Source: Clostridiales bacterium (GTDB lineage Bacteria; Bacillota; Clostridia; Saccharofermentanales; Saccharofermentanaceae). From it: 54,996 nucleotides of DNA. The number at the start of each line of letters is the position of its first letter. Within the stretch, counting starts at the first letter, position 1. The DNA lies in contig JAFZWN010000009.1 of assembly GCA_017617295.1 (NCBI GenBank), positions 1 to 54,996 on the forward strand, read 5' to 3'. This document shows positions 8,153-16,754 of this stretch, in pieces. Under the pieces are notes generated by a model. It did no database searches. It worked only from the letters and a program-made list of their open reading frames with translations, and had not been told where the DNA came from. Both the position numbers and the translations under genes were made by a program.

Positions 8153-9035
8153 TATAAAGGCATCCGTCTTTAAGATCCGATCCTATCGATCCGCCGTTCT
8201 TTCCTATGAGTTCCTTGGCGATCGAGAACCCCAGCCCCGTCGATGAATTTCCCTCATTTACCGTGTAATAACGGTCGAAGAGCTTGGCGGCGGACACCGG
8301 GGTGAGATCGGGAGCGGGATTAGAAAATACCGCCAGACCTTTATCATCGAGTGTTATGGTGAGAGCGTCATCCGCATATTTGAGAGCGTTGCTTATTATG
8401 TTCTCGAAGATGCGGTTGGCGCTCTTTGCGTTGCATATTACGTAAACAGGATGTTCGGGGAGCGTGATGTCCGGTTCCAGCCCCTTGGCCTTGAAGGCGG
8501 CATAGAAAGAGAGGATGCATTCCTCGAGTGCCCTGCAGATATCGATGGTATCGGAAGTTTCCGGACTGTCGCTTACGGGGGATCTTGAAGGGTCGGTAGA
8601 TGTGGAGTATTTGAAGAGTTCGTCTGCGAGATCGCTAAGCGACAACGTACGGCTCTTTATCCTCTCAAGATATTCGGATCTGAGCTTCTCATCCTTTTCT
8701 TCGCTCATCAGATCAAGGTATGAATTGATCGCGGTAAGGGGAGTCCTGATATCGTGAGAAATGCCCGTTACGGCCTGAGCCACGCGGCGGTTGCCGTCCT
8801 CGTATTCGTTTTTCAGGTCGTGAAGCCTTCGCAGTTCGTCATTAAGAGTCTCTGCGGTCTTCTTCGCGTGCGGATCGGAGGTACTGAGGGTTATCGGGAC
8901 TTCGGTATTTCCTTTTACCTGATCCTTTATGTTTTCGGTGAGCTCATCGTATCCTTTGCGCAGAAGCCTTATCTTGATCAGCGATGCGATCAAAAGCAGG
9001 GCGAGCACTATGCAAACGATGATGAGGATCTTCAA
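8127..9035 (-). CDS. Sensor histidine kinase with one N-terminal membrane segment
   Basis: This 302-residue protein has one transmembrane helix (residues 2-22) and no extracytoplasmic domain, then a linker, a HisKA domain (SHDIRTPLTAIN, H94), an ATPase domain with N box FENIISNALKYAD and the G box GLGFSIAKELIG. This is the small kinase type that accompanies peptide-antibiotic ABC transporters. The start is TTG at 9035, with AAGGAGA about 13 nt upstream inside the end of the permease gene. It is the last gene of a five-gene minus-strand operon whose response regulator comes first. It probably senses through the transporter rather than by binding ligand itself, which is inference from the missing sensor domain. 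Confidence 0.85.
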   Translation of the reverse strand: MKILIIVCIVLALLLIASLIKIRLLRKGYDELTENIKDQVKGNTEVPITLSTSDPHAKKTAETLNDELRRLHDLKNEYEDGNRRVAQAVTGISHDIRTPLTAINSYLDLMSEEKDEKLRSEYLERIKSRTLSLSDLADELFKYSTSTDPSRSPVSDSPETSDTIDICRALEECILSFYAAFKAKGLEPDITLPEHPVYVICNAKSANRIFENIISNALKYADDALTITLDDKGLAVFSNPAPDLTPVSAAKLFDRYYTVNEGNSSTGLGFSIAKELIGKNGGSIGSDLKDGCLYITVQFQLQ

Positions 9036-9037
9036 GA

Positions 9038-10162
9038 CTACTGGCTTATCTCCTTCTTTTTGAAGATAATGATACCACAGGCCGAGAAAGATATTATCCA
9101 GAAAGTCTTGGCGAGGGCGCCTATCGTAAGGAATCCGTCCCTTGCCATGGCATACGGCTGCCCGGTGTAGTCGAAGAAAACGGTCTCCATATTGGGATCA
9201 AGATAATAGACCCAAATGAGGACCTTTTTTACGGACGGGTAAAGATAGTGTCCGCTCAGATCCAGTTTCTCATCGTTATAGTAGATCTCGCCGTCGAATG
9301 TCTTCCAGTTGACCTTGGTATAGAAGACATAAGGGTTGTGGTCTTCTTCCTCGATGATCTCATAATACCGTTTGAACGATTCGGAAGAAGTATCAGGCAT
9401 ATCGTCTATCATAAGGATTTCTCTCGTGAGGAGCGTAGGCATCGAAAATAAGAAACTCAGGAAGACTATGAATCCGACGACAAATGATGCAGTCTTTTTC
9501 CTTGAAGCGAAAAGGATGCATAGACTAAGAGATGATATGGTGATAACGACAAGAAGGTTTACTCCGACATAGGGAATGACCGTCGGAAGATATACCGGCG
9601 GAGCCCATCCTCCGATAAGGCACATAAGAGAATATATCACGATCTCTATGATGTACATGGCAATATCTATCCCCGCTGTCAGGAACAGGCATGACAGATA
9701 TATCGCGCCTTTGCCGTGACCGCATGAGATAAGGTTCTTTACTGTGCCGTCAGAGAACAGTCTTCCGTAAAAGACCGGGATGAATATGGAGATCAGGATG
9801 ACAGGAAAGAGATGAAGCCTGCTTAAAGTCCTGAAAAGTGTATACATCTCATCTTCATAATGGTTTCCCGCGGGCCATGAACGTGCATCCACGGGTTCAC
9901 ATCCCGTTCTGTAAACATCAAAGGCGGATACATCACCTTCGGAGAATCTGAGGGCTTTGAGCATGTCGGAAGTATAAAGGACCTCGCCCCCGTTTCCGTC
10001 ACTCATATAAACGTGATCTTCTTCATCCATAAATGCATAATCCGAATTCGTAAGATTCGAATAGCTCGTATAAAGGGACGCTGAAATTATAAGGATAAGA
10101 AGTCCCCATATCTCGATGCTCTTTATAAGCCTGTAAAAAAGTCCGGATAATATCTTCTTCAT
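9038..10162 (-). CDS. ABC-2 type transporter permease
   Basis: This 374-residue membrane protein has a hydrophobic helix at 17-35, an extracytoplasmic stretch to about 105, and five further hydrophobic segments with an outside loop of about 90 residues near 250-340. The pattern matches permeases of LanFEG/Bcr-type exporters, although no single motif is diagnostic. It is the second of two permeases between ATPase and kinase. Its stop lies 3 nt before the kinase TTG, and its start is 2 nt after the stop of the other permease, so the genes are tightly coupled. Likely role: membrane half of an exporter that removes or senses a membrane-active compound. Confidence 0.75.
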   Translation of the reverse strand: MKKILSGLFYRLIKSIEIWGLLILIISASLYTSYSNLTNSDYAFMDEEDHVYMSDGNGGEVLYTSDMLKALRFSEGDVSAFDVYRTGCEPVDARSWPAGNHYEDEMYTLFRTLSRLHLFPVILISIFIPVFYGRLFSDGTVKNLISCGHGKGAIYLSCLFLTAGIDIAMYIIEIVIYSLMCLIGGWAPPVYLPTVIPYVGVNLLVVITISSLSLCILFASRKKTASFVVGFIVFLSFLFSMPTLLTREILMIDDMPDTSSESFKRYYEIIEEEDHNPYVFYTKVNWKTFDGEIYYNDEKLDLSGHYLYPSVKKVLIWVYYLDPNMETVFFDYTGQPYAMARDGFLTIGALAKTFWIISFSACGIIIFKKKEISQ

Positions 10163-10163
10163 A

Positions 10164-11000
10164 TCAGGGGAACTCCTTTTTGCTTATGGCGAGAAGACCG
10201 AGTCCCGAGGAGAGTGCAAATGTTATAAGCGCTACGGTATCACCTCTGCTGATCTCTCTGCTGCTTATGGCTCCGTACATGTTATATGGGCTCGCTTCCG
10301 ACAGATAAATGTAGATCTCTCTTTTCTTTCCCGTAAGATATAATTCGTTATATCTTGTCTCGGTGATGCCCGTCACATCGTCGGTAAATTCGTATTTATA
10401 CGGTTCCTCAAGTGCGGAATCTATATTGCCCGTAAAGAAGATAAGAGCCGGAAGCATCAATACGCATATGATCAGGGTCAGGAGCCTGTTGGAAAGGAAG
10501 TACTGAAACAGAGTAAAGAGCGAGGCAAATGCGATGCTTATTAATCCCAGCATGATCAGAAGCCCTGTTATCTTCGGATCCAAACGTGCACCGCTCTTTA
10601 CGGGAACGGTTTTCACAAGGGCAAATATCGTTGCCGCGCAGAGTGCTTCCGAAAGAAGGGAGGATATGATCATGACCAGAAGGTCAGCCAGGAATATGCT
10701 GCTTCTCGAAAAGCCTGTGGATATCCTGTTATTGATCGTTCTCATTCCGATATCCCTTCCCGTAAACTGGGAACTCAGTACTGCCTGAAAGACCGTAAAG
10801 AATAAAGGGAGCCTGGTAAGGCACATGGTCAGGTAGGAGTTATCCATGTAGCGCGGGCGCCGAAACATATTGATAGCGAGTTCGAATACCCCCAGGAACA
10901 GAAACGTAATGGCTCCCATAAGGATCCCGGCGATGACTGCCTCGGCAAGAAGACGGCTCTTTACAAATCTTGATAATGACGACTTAAGAGCTCTTCTCAT
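10164..11000 (-). CDS. ABC-2 type transporter permease
   Basis: This 278-residue protein has about six hydrophobic segments (near 17-38, 60-80, 105-130, 150-170, 178-195 and 255-270) and begins with an ABC-2-like RFVKSRLLAEAVIAG region. It overlaps the ATPase stop by four bases (ATGA). It is probably paired with the neighbouring permease as a heterodimeric membrane part served by one ATPase. The substrate cannot be read from the sequence. Confidence 0.78.
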   Translation of the reverse strand: MRRALKSSLSRFVKSRLLAEAVIAGILMGAITFLFLGVFELAINMFRRPRYMDNSYLTMCLTRLPLFFTVFQAVLSSQFTGRDIGMRTINNRISTGFSRSSIFLADLLVMIISSLLSEALCAATIFALVKTVPVKSGARLDPKITGLLIMLGLISIAFASLFTLFQYFLSNRLLTLIICVLMLPALIFFTGNIDSALEEPYKYEFTDDVTGITETRYNELYLTGKKREIYIYLSEASPYNMYGAISSREISRGDTVALITFALSSGLGLLAISKKEFP

Positions 11001-11914
11001 GTGATATCTTCCTTAAGTCCGATGAGGTTCATGAAGTACCCTTCAAGGCTTTCGTTGTTCTCGGTCATGTGCTCGATCTCGACACCCTTTGAAGAGGCGA
11101 GGGCGGCAAGGGAACTGACGCTCATGTCAGTAAAGATATCTATGACCTTATCATCCACGATCTTATACTCTATGCCCTCGATATCCAGAGCGGGACACAG
11201 GAGGGCGGTGGAGGATACCGTTAACCTTGAAGCCTTTCTTACGTTCTTCATCAGTTCCTCGCTGCTGATCTGCTTCAGGATCTGTCCCCTCTCGAGGAAT
11301 GCGTAGTGAGTGGCGAGCCTCGAGAGCTCGTCCAGGATATGGCTCGATATGAGTATCGTCGTATGTTTCTCACGGTTGATCTTTAAGAGTATCTCCCTCA
11401 TCTGGATGATGCCCTGGGGGTCGAGACCGTTTATGGGTTCATCGAGGACAAGGATATCCGGGTTCCCGCAAAGCGCGATCGCGATGCCGAGTCTCTGGCG
11501 CATGCCCAGGGAGAACTTGCCGGCCTTTTTCTTTCCCGTGGTATCAAGCTCGACGAGGCTTAGAAGCTCATCTATCCCGTCGAAGGATGTCATCCCGAGA
11601 TTGATGAACTGTATCTTCAGGTTGTCGTATGCCGACATGTTCTTATAGACGGCGGGGCTCTCGATCAGCGATCCCATCCTTCTTCTGACTGTACCTATCT
11701 TTCTGCTGTCGCTTCCGATCCCGCTTAAGACATATCTGCCTGAAGTAGGCTGCGCGAGCCCGGTGATTATCCTCATGAGAGTAGTCTTGCCCGCGCCGTT
11801 ACGTCCGACAAGGCCGTAGATCGATCCCTTTGGGATATCGAGCGATACCGATTTCAGTATGTGTGCTCTTCCGTAGTCTTTGCACAGCGATTCGGTCTTC
11901 AAGACATATTCCAT
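10997..11914 (-). CDS. ABC transporter ATP-binding protein (BcrA/LanF type)
   Basis: This 305-residue protein has Walker A GRNGAGKTTLM (about 38-48), a Q-loop, the ABC signature FSLGMRQRLGIA (about 133-144), Walker B ILVLDEPINGLDP and the H-loop ILISSHILDE. The degenerate LGMRQ signature and a C-terminal domain of about 90 residues are typical of drug and lantibiotic exporters of the BcrA/DrrA branch. It follows the response regulator by 1 nt and is coupled to the next permease by ATGA. It has an AGGAGA ribosome binding site. Confidence 0.92.
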   Translation of the reverse strand: MEYVLKTESLCKDYGRAHILKSVSLDIPKGSIYGLVGRNGAGKTTLMRIITGLAQPTSGRYVLSGIGSDSRKIGTVRRRMGSLIESPAVYKNMSAYDNLKIQFINLGMTSFDGIDELLSLVELDTTGKKKAGKFSLGMRQRLGIAIALCGNPDILVLDEPINGLDPQGIIQMREILLKINREKHTTILISSHILDELSRLATHYAFLERGQILKQISSEELMKNVRKASRLTVSSTALLCPALDIEGIEYKIVDDKVIDIFTDMSVSSLAALASSKGVEIEHMTENNESLEGYFMNLIGLKEDIT

Positions 11915-11915
11915 T

Positions 11916-12581
11916 TCATTCTCCTCCGAGCCTGAAGCCGATGCCCCAGACAGCTTCTATATATTCCGTATCCGTTATCTCTTTTATCTTCTTTCTAAGA
12001 TTGCTTATATGCACCTTGACGGAACTGTCCGTGCAGTCGGGAGTCTCGTCCTTTATGAGATCCAGGAGCTCCGACTTCGATATCACCCGTCCGCCGCTTC
12101 CTATCAGCATCTTAAGTATCGCGTACTCCGTTCTGGTGAGCTTAAGGGGCTTTCCGTCGAGCGTGACATCATGCTTTCCCGTATCCACGCAAAGTCCCTT
12201 GTATGAGAGAACTTTGCTGCCCCGCTTGCTCTCTGAAGTTCTAAGCGCCGCGGCGACCCTCGCCTTTAATTCCTTTATATCGAAAGGCTTGGTTATGTAA
12301 TCGACGCATCCTCTTCCCAGAAGGTCGACCTTATCGTCTGTCGAGGATCTGGCGGATACCGCTATTACCGGGATATCGGGACTTATGTGCGAGAGGAGTT
12401 CCTCGCCGGTCATTCCCGGGAGCATCAGGTCCATCAGTATGAGGTCGGGATTTTTACCGAGCATCATGCGGCCGGACGTTCCCGTGACCGCCCTCATTAC
12501 TTCGTAACCGTCCTTTATAAGTTCCTTTTCAAGGACTGCTCCGATATCCTCATCATCTTCTACGATCAAAATCCTGTTCAT
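11916..12581 (-). CDS. OmpR-family response regulator
   Basis: This 221-residue protein has a receiver domain (acidic pocket EDDED at 8-12, phospho-acceptor D51 in LILMDLMLPG, conserved K in DYITKPF) and a winged-helix DNA-binding domain (about 125-220, ending in the YIEAVWGIGFRL motif of OmpR/PhoB proteins). It is the first gene of the operon that encodes its own kinase last, with an ABC transporter between. No Shine-Dalgarno sequence precedes the ATG; a good promoter ends 6 nt before it, so the transcript is predicted to be leaderless. It is divergent from a lipoprotein gene 101 bp away. Confidence 0.92.
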   Translation of the reverse strand: MNRILIVEDDEDIGAVLEKELIKDGYEVMRAVTGTSGRMMLGKNPDLILMDLMLPGMTGEELLSHISPDIPVIAVSARSSTDDKVDLLGRGCVDYITKPFDIKELKARVAAALRTSESKRGSKVLSYKGLCVDTGKHDVTLDGKPLKLTRTEYAILKMLIGSGGRVISKSELLDLIKDETPDCTDSSVKVHISNLRKKIKEITDTEYIEAVWGIGFRLGGE

Positions 12582-12587
12582 GTAAAA

Positions 12588-12616
12588 ATCTTATTTCCAA
12601 AACATCTTTTAATCAA
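12588..12616 (-). promoter_or_regulatory. Promoter of the response-regulator operon, predicted leaderless
   Basis: On the minus strand TTGATT (12616-12611), a 17-nt spacer and TAAGAT (12593-12588) are followed by 6 nt and then the ATG at 12581. The expected transcription start falls on the A of the start codon. Confidence 0.65.
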
Positions 12617-12670
12617 GTGAGGAAGGCAAATGTTACCCGAATCTTAACTCTTTTACGGCGGGACTTGGTT

Positions 12671-12676
12671 TACAAT
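12671..12676 (+). promoter_or_regulatory. -10 element of the lipoprotein gene, predicted leaderless
   Basis: TACAAT (12671-12676) is followed by 6 nt and the ATG at 12683. No Shine-Dalgarno sequence lies in between. A -35 is not clear: TTAACT at 12644 would give a 21-nt spacer. Confidence 0.5.
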
Positions 12677-12682
12677 AGGCTT

Positions 12683-15010
12683 ATGAAAAAGATGCGAACG
12701 ATACATGTTATATCTGCTTTCCTCGCCGCAGCGGTCGCTGCGCCGCTTTTCTGCTCATGCTCTTCTTCCAAAAGGACGGAGGAAGTGATAAGCAGTTCTG
12801 ATCCCTGGTATGAATGTGAGATCACGGATATAACGGAATATTACCCCAAAGAAGAATATTCATATGTCGACTATGAGATGATAGGCGTTATGGATGATTC
12901 GGTATATGTCAAGGTGGACTCGACCAGAGGGACCGAAGGGGAAGAGAGCTTTATCTATGAACAGGATATCTGCAGATTCAGCTTTAACGGTGAACTTACC
13001 GACAGGCAGGTCATAACCTCTATCGGGTCCGATGATGTTAATGCGGAATACAGGTACCTTGTAAAGGCCTGGTTATCCGACGGGATCATCAATCTGTGGG
13101 AAAGCGATGTCGATGAGACCACCGGAGAGGAGACATATTACCTTAACGGGGAGATGTTTGAGATCCCCGATCTGAGTACGGTGTTCGGCTATATCACGGA
13201 AGCCAAGTGGAGCCTTGAGGATCTTATCAGCTCGAACGGATATATCCTGATCAACGCGGTAAACAAATACGGAATCAGTGATCTTGTGATCCTGAGTCCT
13301 GACGGGAGTGTAGCGGTGCCAGATCTGTCACAGCATTTTTCCGGCGGTTATTCGTATATCGGGGAGTTTATGTCGGCATCATCCGGCAAGGTCGTATTTG
13401 ACGTATGCGTGAATTCCGGATATGAGATCGTTACCGTATCTCTTGATCTTCAGACACAGGAGATAACGGAGCTTATGAGCCAGACCGATATGGGATATTA
13501 CTATCTTGAATATGCGGGGGACCACGTCGTCAGAAGAGGGTTTGACGGTCTGTTCATGATCGATCCTCAGACCTCGGATGCGAGCAAGATCTGCACATTC
13601 TATGAGGTCGATGCTCCTTTTGTGGATCTTATCGATACCAGGACGGTCTATGTCAGCGATGACGGATCTGACATAGTCCTTTTCGGGGAGATAGCGAGTA
13701 ACCGCCTGTCATACAGCCATACCGGGTATTCGCTGATGCATCTTACGCGGGCGGAGTCCAATCCTCATGCCGGCAAAAAGGTCCTGATAGCTTCCCACGC
13801 GGAAGATGATTATCCCGACTATCATGACGGCCGCGCGATACAGATATTCAATAATACCAATGATTCGTATTTTATCAGATATGTCTTCAACATGGATGAG
13901 AACGGAGCATATGTTGATCCGGGCGCAGATATCGTTTTCGATTACGATCCCGAGTTTAAGCCTTCCGATGAAGCGGAATGGCTGGATCTGACGCCTTTCC
14001 TGGATAATGATCCCGGATTTGACGAGAGTGAATACTTTTCTTCCGCGATCGAGGCTTCGCGCATAAACGGCGGTCTTTACCGTATGCCTCTGGATATAAA
14101 GGTCAAGGGGATAGTGACCGCTTCGGTCAATGTGCCTGCGGGACAGAACGGATTTACGTTCGATCAGTATGAGGAATTTGTGGAAAACGTCTGTAACGGG
14201 ATCGATCCCCTGAGCTCGACCCCCAGGTTTCAGATGGGCAAAGCGGAATACTTTACCACGCTGTTCACGAACATGAGCGATCTTTTTATCACCGACGGCA
14301 GAGTGGACCTGAGCGGAGAGGATTTTAGGAGCCTCCTGGAGTTCGTGGACGAGAACGGTTCTGCGGAGACCATGTCCGATGAAGATATCATGGAAGCGCA
14401 TAATGCCCAGATCGAGGCGGCCATAGAGGCAATGAACAGCCATAATGCTTCCATAAGCGGAACTTACGGTGCAGTCTACGGGAACTTCTACAGTTTCTCG
14501 AACTATCTTAACTGCTATGTGACATACGGCGAGGGTCTCGGCGTCTACGGAATTCCGTCGTTTGACGGACGCGGGCCTCAGGCGACATCCGGAGAGTTCG
14601 TGAGCATATCGGCCGATACGCTCCATCCGGAAGAATGTGCGGAGTTTGTTAAGATACTCCTGTCTTACGAGGTCCAGTCCTCCATGATCTACGGTAATCC
14701 TATCAACCGTCAGGCTATGTATGACATGGCTACGGCTTATATAGACGAATACAATTCCATGGATGAGGAAGCCCGGGAGAACGCATTCTTCATGAGTGGC
14801 GGGACGGAACTTCCTTCGCAGATACCTTCGGAAGCGGTCGAGCGGTATATGGATCTGATGTCTTCCTCGTACGGAGGTATGAATATCGGTATCGAGATAG
14901 AAGCAGTGCTCCGTGAAGAATCTTCGGCTTATTTCTCGGGACAGAGGGCTCCCGATGACATAATCCCCGTCATGCAGGACCGTATCCAGACAATTCTCGA
15001 CGAGAGATGA
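12683..15010 (+). CDS. Large lipoprotein, solute-binding-protein-like C-terminal half
   Basis: This 775-residue protein has a lipoprotein signal peptide (MKKMRTIHV, hydrophobic core, lipobox FCSC near residue 26). I chose ATG 12683 because it gives a proper signal peptide; an upstream GTG at 12617 would add 22 charged residues. Residues about 40-370 look like repeated beta strands, possibly a propeller. From about 380 to the end it resembles extracellular solute-binding proteins (family 1): EWLDLTPFLDND, then GGLYRMPLDIKVKG, and later a PSFDGRGP segment. No permease genes are adjacent, so it may be a sensor or an orphan binding protein. It has no ribosome binding site and a -10 element 6 nt before the ATG. 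The family is not recognised with certainty. Confidence 0.7.
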   Translation: MKKMRTIHVISAFLAAAVAAPLFCSCSSSKRTEEVISSSDPWYECEITDITEYYPKEEYSYVDYEMIGVMDDSVYVKVDSTRGTEGEESFIYEQDICRFSFNGELTDRQVITSIGSDDVNAEYRYLVKAWLSDGIINLWESDVDETTGEETYYLNGEMFEIPDLSTVFGYITEAKWSLEDLISSNGYILINAVNKYGISDLVILSPDGSVAVPDLSQHFSGGYSYIGEFMSASSGKVVFDVCVNSGYEIVTVSLDLQTQEITELMSQTDMGYYYLEYAGDHVVRRGFDGLFMIDPQTSDASKICTFYEVDAPFVDLIDTRTVYVSDDGSDIVLFGEIASNRLSYSHTGYSLMHLTRAESNPHAGKKVLIASHAEDDYPDYHDGRAIQIFNNTNDSYFIRYVFNMDENGAYVDPGADIVFDYDPEFKPSDEAEWLDLTPFLDNDPGFDESEYFSSAIEASRINGGLYRMPLDIKVKGIVTASVNVPAGQNGFTFDQYEEFVENVCNGIDPLSSTPRFQMGKAEYFTTLFTNMSDLFITDGRVDLSGEDFRSLLEFVDENGSAETMSDEDIMEAHNAQIEAAIEAMNSHNASISGTYGAVYGNFYSFSNYLNCYVTYGEGLGVYGIPSFDGRGPQATSGEFVSISADTLHPEECAEFVKILLSYEVQSSMIYGNPINRQAMYDMATAYIDEYNSMDEEARENAFFMSGGTELPSQIPSEAVERYMDLMSSSYGGMNIGIEIEAVLREESSAYFSGQRAPDDIIPVMQDRIQTILDER

Positions 15011-15070
15011 CAGTGCATTCTGCCCAAAAACCTAATCATCCTTTTGGTTGATTTTTTTAAAAGACCGGAT

Positions 15071-15079
15071 TGCTATAAT
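15071..15079 (+). promoter_or_regulatory. Extended -10 promoter of the acidic lipoprotein gene
   Basis: TGCTATAAT is a consensus extended -10 element, 34 nt upstream of ATG 15113. TTGATT at 15048 would be a -35 with a long 20-nt spacer, so the TG extension probably carries recognition. Confidence 0.6.
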
Positions 15080-15112
15080 CAGGTCGATCAAACCAAAAAG
15101 GAGACAAAAGGT

Positions 15113-16624
15113 ATGAAGAGAAAGATCATTTCATGTGTTCTTGCAGCATCTGTAATGATGACACTCGGAGCATGCTCGGGGGGAGAGACAGAGCCCGAAG
15201 AGACAACAGCCGAGCAGACTACTGCGGAGCAGACAACAGCAGAGGAAACGACCGGGGAGACAACGGAAGAGACGGAGGCTGAGCCTGAGCTCGCAAGTCT
15301 CGAGACCGGGTTCTTCACGCTTTCTTATGACGATTCCGTTTGGACTTATGATGAGGAGAACGATCTCTCGGATTCTTCCTCCGCATCCGACCTTACGATA
15401 AGGATCCCCGGTGCTTCCGAGGATGACGGCGAGGTCGTCGAAGTGGAGATCGAAGCCAGATCCACTGACGTAAGCGGTTTCAGAGACCGTCTGTTCAATG
15501 CGGGATTTGACGAATATGAGTATGCTGTAAACGGCGCATATGACAGGACGGAGATCGGCGGACTCGAGTTCCTTATCTACGAGAAGAGCGACAGCGAACT
15601 TGATTACTACGGCCGTGATGAGGCAGCCGGCGTAACGGTATATATCGAGATCGACGGTGAGATCACAAACGATGAGGTCTCCGCGCTCCTTGATAACGTA
15701 ACTTTTGACCTTGCTGACGCAGGGAATACTGACTATCCCTGGTACTGGGAAGGAGAGCCCATCAACTTCGGATCTCACACCGGTACTGTCGAGAGCGTTA
15801 CTGTTAACACACAGCAGCTCGTTATGGATGAGAGCTTCGTAACTCACGAAGTATTCGCGCACAGAGTATGCGTATCAGGTGACAAGGCTTATATCCTTAA
15901 CGAAGGTATCCTCCGTGTATATGCCATCGGTGCCGACTCTCTTACTTTCGAGGCAGAGTATGATCTCGGATCCGATAAGTATACTGAGATGCAGTCCGCG
16001 GCGGACGGCAGGATCTTTATCTCGGGTTTCATGGTGCCCATGATCGAGTGGGCTGACGGAGCTGTTGTTGCTTCATACGATCACGATGATATGGACAAGA
16101 TGGCCATGGCTCCCTCCGGTGACTGGGGCGTAAGCTGGTTCGTAAGCAATGAGTGTTATAAGCTCACTATCGACGGTAACGGCAACGTTACGGAATCAGT
16201 TCCCGTCACGTTCAACGAAGTAAGCGTTATCTCATGCCTGCAGGTAACAGACAGCAGGATCATCATCTGCGGTTCCGACGCAGAGACGAACGATCATACG
16301 ATCTTCCTTTACGACTTCGACGGCAACCTTCAGATGACACTTCAGGCGGTCGACGGCAGCTTCGGTCTCGGATCCGCGACCTTCGTGGCAGAGACAGCCA
16401 ACGGCTTCTTCGCATTCGACGGTAACCTCCGTAAGGTCTGCTTCTGGAACGCCGACGGTTCCTACATCGGTAAGATCGAGGACGATGCCCTTTTCGGAAC
16501 AACCTATCCCTGGTTCTGCGATACATGTGAGATGGCTGACGGTTCCTTCCTGACGATCATGACGGAAGAGCGTCCCGACCACTCCGCAGACGAGCTGGTA
16601 GCATATTCCTTCAGCGGATTCTGA
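15113..16624 (+). CDS. Acidic lipoprotein with Thr/Glu-rich linker, function unknown
   Basis: This 503-residue protein has a lipoprotein signal (MKRKIISCV, lipobox LGAC), then a Thr/Glu-rich linker at about 25-60 (repeats of TTAEQ), typical of a spacer lifting a domain off the membrane. The rest is rich in short beta strands with D/G turns, compatible with a seven-bladed propeller (VFAHRVCVSGDKAYI, GEWADG-like and YDFDGNLQMTL strands), but I do not recognise a family. The start is set by AAAAGGAGA about 9 nt upstream of ATG 15113; the longer frame from 15044 lacks a signal peptide. A strong terminator follows, so it is probably monocistronic. Confidence 0.75.
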   Translation: MKRKIISCVLAASVMMTLGACSGGETEPEETTAEQTTAEQTTAEETTGETTEETEAEPELASLETGFFTLSYDDSVWTYDEENDLSDSSSASDLTIRIPGASEDDGEVVEVEIEARSTDVSGFRDRLFNAGFDEYEYAVNGAYDRTEIGGLEFLIYEKSDSELDYYGRDEAAGVTVYIEIDGEITNDEVSALLDNVTFDLADAGNTDYPWYWEGEPINFGSHTGTVESVTVNTQQLVMDESFVTHEVFAHRVCVSGDKAYILNEGILRVYAIGADSLTFEAEYDLGSDKYTEMQSAADGRIFISGFMVPMIEWADGAVVASYDHDDMDKMAMAPSGDWGVSWFVSNECYKLTIDGNGNVTESVPVTFNEVSVISCLQVTDSRIIICGSDAETNDHTIFLYDFDGNLQMTLQAVDGSFGLGSATFVAETANGFFAFDGNLRKVCFWNADGSYIGKIEDDALFGTTYPWFCDTCEMADGSFLTIMTEERPDHSADELVAYSFSGF

Positions 16625-16651
16625 TATCACGATAACCCTCTGTATATGAAG

Positions 16652-16684
16652 AGCCCCTCCGTAGCGGTTACGGGGGGCTTTTCT
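16652..16684 (+). terminator. Intrinsic terminator
   Basis: AGCCCCTCCGTA pairs with TACGGGGGGCT (one bulge) around a GCGGT loop, followed by TTTTC. It lies 28 nt after the lipoprotein stop codon. Confidence 0.85.
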
Positions 16685-16754
16685 CTGTTATCTGATTGAC
16701 ACGGCTTTCCACTTTGTGCAAAGATAGAACATCTTCGATTCAGGGGTTTTTCGC

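Noticed and set aside
12617..12682. Upstream GTG extension of the large lipoprotein
   Set aside because: It would place 22 basic residues ahead of a clear signal peptide and start upstream of the -10 element.
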